From Sisyra terminalis (taxonomy: Eukaryota; Arthropoda; Insecta; Neuroptera; Sisyridae), in contig OY292277.1 in assembly GCA_958496175.1 (NCBI GenBank), positions 37,769,050 to 37,833,049 of the forward strand: DNA of 64,000 bases. The letters run 5' to 3'. The notes under the pieces were generated by a model. That model made no database searches and was not told the DNA's origin. It saw nothing but the letters and a program-made list of their open reading frames with translations. This document shows, piece by piece, positions 37,301 to 49,300 of the stretch. The position numbers were made by a program, and so were the translations under genes. Position 1 is the first letter of the stretch. Each line of letters opens with the position of its first letter.

Positions 37301-40300
37301 TAAATCCTTATGATGAATTGTCTTAAAGTTAATATCAATGGATAATTAATATGTGCATTATTGTAATGCATTAAGTGTGAAATATTGCTTTTTATGGACA
37401 TCCGATGAAGTTATAATAGGCAACGAAACGTAGATAATTTGCAAATTTAAAAACATCAAATAATTAAAACGGATCTTAACTAACCTGAATTGTCATCTTT
37501 ATTTTAATTAAGACTTTAATTTGTTGTTATAATTTAGTATACCAAAGGTAAAAGATCAATTTATCTACGTATGAACATAACTCTAATCTCTTACGTTATT
37601 TGATATGAAATTTAAAGCTATCACCTAATTTTAAGTACCATATTTCAATTTTATTAGATCTTTAAACTAAATTTAGACTAAAACTAATATTACTTGAACA
37701 AAGAGACTTTTATTTTCCATAGAATAAAGCAAAAAAAAATTTTGAAGTTTCAATTTTATAATGTACTAGAACAGCGATCGCCAAAGAGTGGTCTAGGAGA
37801 AAATTTCGCTGGTCCGCAAGAAAATTTTTATATACTAATGATACTTATGTTATTATAATATATATTTAACACTTACAAACATTAGTGTTAGTCCGTGAGA
37901 TTAAAATCATGAATTTAGTCGCCCGTGAGGTTTAAAAGTTTGGCGACCACTGTATTATACAATACTCGCAACTTCATTGGCGAAATATAATAATAGGTTA
38001 ATATTACTGATGAACAATAAGACCTTGGAATATTGTGGGAAATTTTTCTTAGTCCTATAAGTATTCGTTTTATGTACAGCTCGACTTACGTATCGGCTTT
38101 GGTCATAAAATCAGTCAAATGTTTGACTGAAGCCACATTTCTATTAAAATATACGAACTTGAATAGACATGCCTGAATTATGTATAGTCGCTTGAAGACT
38201 GGATAATGGATGATTAACTATTTGTACTAAACAGTATTTACTTCCTTTTTTTGACTAAAAATTTAAGGAATTTTTGGAGTTGAAGTTATTTTTGTTTTAT
38301 TTTTGCTGTGAATGTGACTTCTCTATAGGCAAAACATTTTTAATATGGGTTATTAATGTATGCCGGCAAAGACAGAGAATAAAGAATATAAGCACATACT
38401 TGTAAGGAAACCCAAATATAATAATTATTGTCTCAAATTTGAATTAAATGACTGTTGTTATTTGTTTCAACTGTCATTTGGTTTCATTGAATTGCCAATT
38501 TTTGTCATTTGTTAGTTATTATGTCAGTGTTGGCCGTAAATATGTCACGAGTAGCTACCAGTATTTAACAATTGTTTCATTAACAATTACAGAATGTTTA
38601 AATTTTTTGAAAACTCTTATTTTTGATTCCTTTTTATAAATAACTTTAAGTTTCATAAATTCATGTACTAATAAAAGGCAAATAAGAAACAATGTTTTCA
38701 ATTTTATACACATGGTTGCTTGCGAAAATTAGAATGACTTTTGAATGCAAGAGTTAAGAGAAAAAAGTGAAAATAATCGCCGATCCTCAAACTATGATAT
38801 TTACATTATAAAAATGTCGTTATATTTTCTCGTAATTTATTAGAAAATAAAAATTTCTTTTTTTCTCCATCAATTTATTCTTCCATACTTACCTACCTAC
38901 AACAATCTCTACCATTGTAGTGACTTGGCTATCTATAGTAATTTAATTCATAACTCATTATTTGTAGTTTCTATATTGGAAAAATTTGCATTATCTTCTA
39001 TAAAATTTTCCTTCAAATTATTGAAAGAAAAAAAAAATATAAAAAAACGATAAATAATGACAGCAATCAAAGCAAATGGATTTACAAAGAAATATTTGGA
39101 AATTACTTTAGTACTACTTTTGTACTCTTAAAGCTAATTACTAATTATAAAAATATTTTGATAATACCATATAGGTACACATTTTTTATGTAAATATAAA
39201 TATTGAACCAATATTTCTATTGAAAGTGCATTTATATAATTTGCATTATCGTGAAGTGTAGTTACAAATGATGAAATATTGCTGATTAGAAAAAAAAATG
39301 CTGAACTTTTAGAAAATTTCGAAATTTATAATTTCCTGCATTTTTGTTTGTTTAAACAATATTCATTTAATAATTAGTAATGCTTTAAAAAAATGCTTAG
39401 AAATTACTCTTATCATTTTGTTAATAGTTTAAATGCTTCTCCAGGTTGACCAATTTAAACGAATAATATTTCTATTTTGGACTTATTTTTGAATCTAGCT
39501 AGTGATCTTTATCTTACAGATAAAATTTTATTCGGAAGATAAAGAAAAGAGGTATTTTTATCTAAGAATGAATATATTTATGGAATTTATTTAACAGATA
39601 CATTTTATCTATTAAACAGCTATCTTAAGGATATGGTCTATCTATCCAAAAGTGAAAATAAAAGCCTTAAATCAGGTATTATTTAATATAGTATTTTTTT
39701 GTAGAGCATTAGGTTACCCTCAAGAAAATATAAGAAATTTAGTCTAAATAATAATTTGTTCATTAGTTACAAAACTTCCAAGTTAAAAAAATAAATCGGA
39801 AAAATAGATCAATGTTAAAGGCTCGATTATAAGGAAACGGTTAAGATGGGTTCGGTAAATGCGTATATGAATTCAGTGGAGATCAGTATCTCCAACAAAA
39901 TTAAGAACCACTGGTTTAAAATATATATGTGTCAGAATATTTCATTAGGAATAAACTGTATTGTTCACCTGTACTGAAATCAAATATTATTTTTTGAAAA
40001 CACAAGAAATTTTACTATTTTATTACTAACTGAAACTTTTTAATCTCTTTTGAAACCATAGAGATATAATATAGAGTGCTCATGTGGAGCCTATTAACAA
40101 AAATGTGATCTCCCAAAAGGGGTGCCGTCAAAGGATCTCAATGATACTTTATATAAAAAGAGGTAAAATGACCCATTTCATTGTATTGTAACGTGACGTC
40201 TCAAAACTGTATTGAGATGGCGTTATTCGTTCTTTAATTTCTTTTGGAAATAAATAATCACTTTCACACTTCACAATCACTTTATTAAAACACTTGTCAA

Positions 40301-43300
40301 AACCATCGCTTAAATGACAATAATCAGTTTTAATTCAAATCACTTTGTTGTAACGGAAATTCAAATCTGAATTTCCGATACAGAACTCCCCTTGACTTAA
40401 GCTGAGCGCCTTAAATACCCGCAACCCAACATTCTAGAATATACTCCAATATTCGCCAACGTTCCACCACGTACTAGATGTTTCTAGAACAATCTATATG
40501 TATATTCGCATTGGTGAGAGAGAGATGGAAGTCATTCAGCCAATCGCGTGCCGGCATGGCAGAAAGAGAGAGACAGACTCTGTCCCTTTCTGTTACAGTA
40601 TCTAATATGTAGAATCACGCCAAAAAGAAACATGATCCTCATACAACATTAGGATTGTAAATATCTATCTGAAACTGTAGGTATCCTATTCACAAGATGA
40701 AGACTCAATAGCCTTAAAATGGTAGTAGTAAATGGGTAAAATTTAGAATAGGCAAAAATACCCAGGGGTGCAGTGGATTCCAGCTTTAACTTTGCTGAAT
40801 ATATTATAAAGGTAACTAAAGGCAACTATGGACGCTGATTGGGTGGTTTATGCACGGTACATTACACTTCAAATCAAATGTAAACAAAAAGTTTTTATAC
40901 TGTACATGTTATGAGCAATAAATTTTACCAAACATAAAATATTGCGAGTCTACGATAGCTTAAACATCTCAAGCAGTATATAAATACGTTTATTAAATGC
41001 TTTTATCCACTTGACAATTAGCTATGTAAATATTTCGCTAATGTACTTTAAAACATAATGAAACTCTCAAAAAAATATCGAAATTTTTCAATTAGAATGA
41101 TCTAAGATTGTAAAATGAGTATTGACCACTGTCAATACAATTTTACTTAAATTTTTTTATGTAACAAAAAAAAATAAAAACCTTCTTGAAATACGGTTAT
41201 TAGCATATTATTTATATACGGTACATACTATGTAGTTGTTTTGAAAATTTAGTAAGGTTTATAAAAATTCTATTTATCGATCATCAATTAAAATTATTTT
41301 GTAAATGAACAGGCAGACAGATTACAGATCAGTAGCTATTTTTAGCTCATAATCAATATTGTCAATAAAGAAAATTGTCCTTGACGAGCTCACAAAAAAT
41401 AATAATTAAGTTTTTTTTGTTGATTACTACTCCAGGTATTATTATTATTATTGTCTACAACCTGGCTAATCATTTGAAAATCTAAAACTTAATTTAAAAT
41501 ACCTCATGCTAATATCATTTGTACCAATACTACATTCTAATCATTGTAATATGATACAAACTTCAACCTATACTTGTTAATAACTTGAAAATCTAATGAA
41601 TTAATATCAAGAATTATTTCATCATTTAAAAAAAAAAAAAAAAACTATCAATGGTTTTGTTTTCAAGTATTAATAGAAAAAAAAAACTTAAATGTAAATT
41701 TGGTTACATAAAGCGGTTTCAGTTCATTTTGTGCTCTTTCCAATTCAATTGTAATCCATTTTATATAAAAAAAATCAAAATCGGTTTAGGTAGAAGGCAT
41801 GAAAATAAATAAAAGGTAGTAAATTTGAGGTAAGGACATCTTGAAACAAATATTTATCCTAAAATTAGGTGAAAATTTTAAATATACAGATAGAGAGAAT
41901 AATTTTTTCCTACATAAGAATGGGCTATATTAGTATCGTTTTAACCAGGAATTATACCATGATATATGATGAAATGACCTTATAATGCAAACAAGATGAT
42001 TATTGATAGATGAAAACTTATACGAAACTCGAATTTCAAGTCAAATTTGCTAATAAAAGTAGTCTAATTTTAAATATACTGATCGGATGGACCATTTTTT
42101 TTCCATAAGAATGGATTATATTAGTAACATTTTAACCAGGAGTTATATCTACCATGATTTATGATGGGATAACCTAATATATAATGCAAATTGATAGATG
42201 AAAATTTATGCAAAATTCGAAGCGAAATTTGAGTGAAATTGGCTATAAAAGTAGTCCCATAATTTACATAAGTTTTGAATTTGCTGCCGTTTTTGCGGTA
42301 AAAGGTTACGAACCAAAGAAAGTAAACAAATTGGTAGCTGACAATTTTGGGTTAGTTAGCTTAAACGACACAACAACCCATTTTTTATGGGTAAACAATA
42401 CTTCAAAAGTAAATGCTGATTTTTCAAAGTTCATATTTGTCTTCATGGCTTGGTTAATCGATAAACTGGTGCGAAATTTGGGTCGGAGGTATCATTGGAG
42501 TAAACTTTTCCGAAAATGAGGTGAAGCAGTTATTGTTACTGGTAATCGGGATCGTGACTTGATATCCAAGTTTTTTTGCCTAAATTGAATGATATTGATA
42601 TGGTGGACATGTGATTTCAACAAGACGGTGCGCCATACCATAACGCCCGTGAAATAATCCCATTACTATATGAGATATTTCCTGGTTGTATACTCTCTTG
42701 TTTCGGTGATCACAATTGGCCTCCTAGATCAAAGCTTCTGAATTTTCTCACATCTCCAAAAATTGTAAACTTTAATGATCAACAGTACCTTCTTTATGTA
42801 CCACTAATTATTATGGCTCGAGTCCCTTTTAGAACAGTCAAATCTGGTAACGTTGCATTTCGACTTTGTTTTTTATTTTTTTCCTGATTTTTTTTTGTTT
42901 ATTCAATTCGAGTATGGTATAATTTTCTCTTTTGTGGCTAAATTTTCATTACGGATCGATTTATTTGCGAATTAAATTTAAACAAAGTTGAAAATGCAAC
43001 GTTCCTAGATTTGACTGTTCTAAAAGACAGTTGAGCCATTATTATTATAGGTACATTTCGCAACTCCCTGGTAGGAGTTCCAGAACCCCCTAGGAGATCA
43101 CGCCTTCTAGCTTGAATACTTCCTTGGATCATGTGATTTAATTAACCCCTTAGGATTTATTTTTTTCTTTTTATGGGGTTATTTAAAGTTAATGGTTTAT
43201 GACTCTATGCCAATATCGACTCATGCATTGTTAAGGAAAGAAATTCAACGTTGTACCAAACGAAATTCAAAAACATTTAGGCAAAATGATCATGGAAAGT

Positions 43301-46300
43301 TTCGACAAAAAAGGGTACATGTACCAATAAAGCTGTGGAGGTCATTTGTTTGAAATGCTATTTAATAGATGACCTATTTAATAATAGACCCGTCCCTATG
43401 TACTGTATGTTTCAATAAAAAAAATTGATAACCCCCCAAAAAAAAAAACGATTTTTCTACTTAAATGAAATCTTACGTAAATTATGAGACACCTTTATTA
43501 ACGTAACCACTGATAGCAAATTTTTGAAGAATTTTGTTCCGAATTTTCTTAAAATTTGATATTTATTTTACACCCGAAACCGACCCAAGGATTTTCTCTT
43601 ATTTTTAGCTCAAACCGACAATCCTTTTTTAGGCAATCCTTTTGTTCACTTAATACATATTTCTACATTTTAGTTAATTGGGTTTGTAATTTTTTTTTTG
43701 TGATAAATGGAAAGATCATATATAAGTTTTATAGCAAAACTATTTTTTTTTTTCGCAATAACTTATGGGTTTGTAATTTTTTTTTTGTGATAATTGGAAA
43801 GATCATATATAAGTTTTATAGCAAAACTATTTTTTTTTTCGCAATAACTTAAAAGTTATTTCAAAATAAAAATTAATTTTTGAATCTAGTACCGAAGACA
43901 CGCCGACAGCTCCCGAACAAACCCGAGCGCGTGTGACGTCATAATGTCAGTTGTCACTCATTGCAGTTGATACAGAAATAATAAGTACAGTGTTTTGATT
44001 GATTTAATTCTGTTGTGATAGTTAAATATTGAAATTTATTTTGAAAATGTCGAACCTTATAAGTTATCGTTCTTGTTTTATACCATTATTTACGAATACT
44101 ACAAAAACAACTCCTAAGAAAATGTTTTTAAATGTTCCACAAGATGGCAAACGTCGAAATAAATGGTTTCAAGCAGTGCACCGTGATAATCCCAAAACAA
44201 AATCGAATTTATTATAATATTTTTTAACAGACTTACCTTGATGCCTTGGCACCTTGAACTTCAGCAGAATTAAACCGAACGTCATTTTAAAAAAATTGGT
44301 TATCATAAATATATCAACATCAGGAATATTATCAGACTTTGCCTTTATAAATCCCTTATCACACATAGCTAATTGGAATCAACTAACGACTCGTTTTTTA
44401 ACAATAAATTTTCAATATTATTGTCTAGTCACGTGTAATAGCTGTTAACGCTGTACTGTTATTAAATAGCTATAACATTATGACGTCACAACTATGGTGA
44501 CCACTCATGGCGCGTTTATAGTCACGTGATTTTTTTTAAAATTTTATCAATTTTTAATCGTTTATAATTAATTGAATTTTTTTTTAAGTTTTTTGCATTA
44601 AATATCAATATTATTAATAATAAAGTTTTAAAATACATGAAAAAAATCAATAATTTTTTTTTTCAAAATCCCAATTACAAATATGTTCCATACTAATCAT
44701 ATAACCCATTAAAAGCACAAATAAATTTACACTTCACCGAAGCTCTATTCCTTTGATCATTCCCGAAGGTTAAACGATAACTCACAAACGTATTTTCGGT
44801 AGATTTTCTACTGAAACCGAAACTCCGATTTAATACCGAAACCGAAAGTTAATTTGGACTTTAATATTTAAGTTTTAAAAGGTGTAAAGTATAGAAATAG
44901 TGAAAACTTATTAGAAAAGCAAAGGTTGACTTTACAATGATATATCTACGCAAATCTATCAAGTTAATTGCTTGTGTATTTAAGGAGCCAAGGCTCCAAT
45001 TTTTAAAAATTTTCACCACAGCAGATCTAAAACTAAAGTTTTCAATTACTAGACACTAATATTTCTCTTCACGAACTTTAGAATTCTTACGAAGAAAGCG
45101 TTCCCAATTCTTTATGCAGGCATCTATAATCCTGGGTAATCTTTTCATATATATATGAGTATATTTTTTTAAATAAGAAGACAATTCAGGTTGTTGAAAA
45201 TCGTTTTTTTTTATTTAATATTTTTATTATTCAATTACCTACGTTTCGTTACTTATCGTAACTTCATCAGGCTTCTTGATTCACAAAAATAAAATATTTT
45301 CAATTTAAATTCAATAAATAAATAAATGATTATTTATTTATTGAATTTAAATTGAAAATATTTTATTTTTGTGAATCAAGAAGCCTGATGAAGTTACAAT
45401 AAGTAACGAAACGTAGCTAATTTAAATTTCAATTAAAATATTAAATAAAAAAAAAACGATCTTCAACAACCTGAATTGTCTTCTTATTTAAAAAAATAAA
45501 AGCTGAGATCTGAATTTTATCATCTATATGAGTATATCCTGAATGGATATATTTTTTTTAATTGAAAGTCCTAAAATCAATTTCTCTAAGGTCTAAATTT
45601 AAAAAAAAAAAGAACAATGATATCACAGTACACAAATCAAGTCTATGGACACTTGAATTGATCAAAGTATATACTTTTGATAAATATATACGAAACTCAT
45701 CGTGTTTTCCGCTCTTTAGTATGGTCCAATATTGTGAAATGATAAACGAAAATCATTGTTTTATCAGTACCTTCATATTTTAATGTTTGGACCTCCAACT
45801 TGTAAAATTTTATCAGGACAATGTATGGTTATTATCAATGTTTTGATTTAAAAATTTGAAAAAAAAAACCGTGAGAAAGTTAGACTATGTTGATTTAATA
45901 AACTTATTCGAAGCTTTGACTTGTATCCGGTATCGTAAGAAAGTGCACCTTGGACATTATGATTCTTCTATTTAAATATAAATTATGCAATCGTAGCCCA
46001 AGGATATTGCGCGTGTGTTATGTTTTCAATTAACACTTGAATCGCAGCAGAGTTTTCTGGTTTTCTGACAAAAAAAAAATATTTAGAATTACACAAATCG
46101 ACGGTTCACATATGCAGAATTTTCCACGTATAAACAATCCTTGTGATTGAAAACCTTGAGTTATTCGACTGATAATGGCAAATGTTGGTCTTGATTAGTA
46201 TAAGTCTCACTTTGATTTCTAACCGATTGTCCAAACGTCATCCAAATCTAAGTAGGGAGGTTCAAAATTCAAATCAATAGTTCCACATATCGAACTTATT

Positions 46301-49300
46301 TTATGGATCCGAGATCAAACTGTAAACCGGACAGAGACTATAAATAACACGTTTTATCTTATCTCATACAATTTTTGGGCTGGTCAAGAGGTATGTCCTA
46401 ATCTTTTACGTTATTCCACGATTAAATTATTTCCAAAATTAATCCGCATTGTTTGCACTTATGTAGGACGTAGGTACTTACCGATATTTTTTTTTTTGTA
46501 TTTTTTGGTTGTCAAATAAAATTCAAGGCAATTTATTATGTATTTTAAGATGTTTAAGACTTGAAAAGAACTTGTTGAGAATCTGAAACTTGAAAAAAGC
46601 GGTTTTTTTTTTGTAAAAGATATTCATTGATTTCAGAAGAGTAAAGGCAGAATAATGAATGAAAAGGAAAAAAAGTCTGTTGAATTTTGTTTATTTTGAA
46701 TTAAAATTTTAATGAAAAGTCAATGTCAAAGTTAAGATCATAACTAATAATACATTTGGCCTTATGATAATTGACCAAACCACTAAAGTCCTGATTAACT
46801 GATGGATAATTTATCATTGATAATTTTGCATAACAGCAAAAGTGTCGTATTATTAACATAAAAATATCTGCAACCCTCAATTTCATCCCTGTGATTTACT
46901 ATTAAACTAATAAAACTTTTGACTTACAGATTGAAATCCCAACTAAAAATAATATGAAATTAAATCTATACCGTCTGAATATAAAAAGAAATGTATACTT
47001 ATTTTTAAACTACTTTAATATTTAATTTAGTTTACGGAGTTTTAAGCTAAATGATGGATCAGTTGTCCAACAAAATATCTTTGATACAAAACCCTAATCA
47101 CTGACCCTCAATGTAGATATGAAAAATTCAAAAGTGAGGAAGATAAGGTCTCTTTGTTCATACTATAAAATAATTAAATCTGCAATTATGTAAAACTAGT
47201 TAGGCTCCATCTTAACCAGCAAAATATCTTTGATACAAAACCCTGATCACTGACCCTCAATGTAGGGATGAAAAATTCAAGTGAGGATCTCTTTGTTCTT
47301 ACTATAAAATAGTTAAATCTACAATTATGTAAAACTAGTGTTGAACTCGTTAGGCTCTATCTTAACGGAAAGTATTACGGATAGAGATCATCTGCTTTAT
47401 TAACTACAACGAAATGCAATTTTGGTGGAGAAGATTGAATAAGCGGTTATGTATTGTTTTGTCACCCTTTGTTTTAGAAGCAAATCTAGTTTATTAGTTT
47501 ATCACTTTTAAATCATAACATTTATATAGTAGATCTTACTTGGCTACCGTTTTATGCAATCAATATAAAACAGTTTTGAATTTTCTTAATACTCGACTGT
47601 GTGTGTTTCAATTATCAAAAATTTAATGGTTAGATTCCGATTTTTTCTGAACTTTTTAAGCTCCAATTTCATAATTAATTACAAGCTAATTTTTAATTTA
47701 GACTCCTAAATTAATTGAGATAATGACTGAATAAATGATAAGATAGACTTTTGTTTTCTTAAAAATTCCATAAAATTATCTACCAAAAAGCCTCGTGGGA
47801 AATCACTTAATTACTATGGGCCTTGTAAAATATTTGCTTAAGTTAAATTAAATATAATTTTTATACATAAAGAACAACAATTTCGGTAGATATATAATAG
47901 AAAAATGTTTTTTTTTTTCATTTCAAAAAGATTACAAACTTCTGTTCTACTAATTTTCTACTTGTTTCACATTGCTTAAAATATGTATACGGATAAATTT
48001 TGTAGTATTTGTGTAACTAGATTTTACTAATATAGTGGTCCCCAGAATAAACGTAATGTTAGACGAACTATAAGGATGATTTATAACTTTGAAAATGGTG
48101 GAATGGGTTTTATAGGCCATATCGTTATTAAATCGTGTCTGTTATTGTTTAATAGAGACCAAAAAGTTTGGGCCTTAAGAGTATCATTGGTACGTTAATA
48201 TAATACTCATCTGTAAGAATTATTTGTTGTCCTGCACTGTCAAAATGAACTACTTGTACCTCTGCATTGAACTTACAGCCATAATTTTCACTAAAGTCAG
48301 TATGAATGATTTTCTCATCTTTAAATCAAAAAAACAATGAATTTAAGGATTAAATAAGCAGAGAAATAAAAAAAAGTCAAGTTCGACTAGTTTAAAAGCC
48401 GTTACCTCATATCGTCATTCCCTTGTTTCAATTTGAAATAAGGGAATGACGAAATGAAGTATAACTTAAAAAATTTGGTACATAAATTTTTGATACTTCT
48501 GAATTTTTGTGTAAGTTTACTGTTTCTGGCAATCTACTTTATTGTGCAATTATTATTAAATACCTCTATTTTTCTTCAATGTGAGGGAATGACAACTGAA
48601 AATGTAATCTTGAAATAATTTTCATATTTTTATTTTGGGACAGATACTCTAAAATTTGTAAGATGACTTAAATACGTGAAATAATTGATTGTATTCAACA
48701 ATCAAAAATTGATGAGAATCTTCATGAATTATTACTGATGCATTCATATATCAACTATTAGTAAAGTTGTGAGGGAATGATTTTCTTTTATGGGCCACAT
48801 ATAAAAAATATATTTGAAAACGTATTCTTTACTTTTCATTCCAAACTCAAAAGATTTTTGAAAATTTTTTATGTTTTTAATCGATTAATCAAATTCGCAA
48901 AAAAATTTTGATTTAAAAGATCGAAAATGTGTTAATCAAGTTTGGGACATGGTGAGGGAATGATTTTCATGGTAATATTTATTTATTATTTTATAGAGAT
49001 ACTCTTATGGTTCAAAAATTATAACCAAAATCATTAGCCCAAGTAATGTTATTTTCAAGGAAAAAAATTATCATCATAATAAGTCACTTAGATTTTAGTA
49101 GAAACTTTAAGTACAAGAATTTCGAGATTTCATTAGAATTACCCATGAGATGAATGTGCCTATGCTTTGTTTCTGATTTTTTAGCTAAGGTTCACGTTTA
49201 GTTCCCCGCGTGGTTGAATTCATTCCATCAGTATCGTCTTGAGAGATGTGTAAAATAGCTTAAAAAAATTATTTGAATAGAAAATGCAAATACTTTCTAA

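Noticed and set aside
43556..43852. 98-codon Phe-rich open frame
   Set aside because: It is made by the T-rich 87-bp direct duplication; the repeated peptide is a by-product.
45385..45415. Certain active hammerhead ribozyme
   Set aside because: The core and stem II fit, but an extra A follows CTGATGA and stem III is only ACGT. Activity cannot be claimed from sequence, so it is reported as hammerhead-like.
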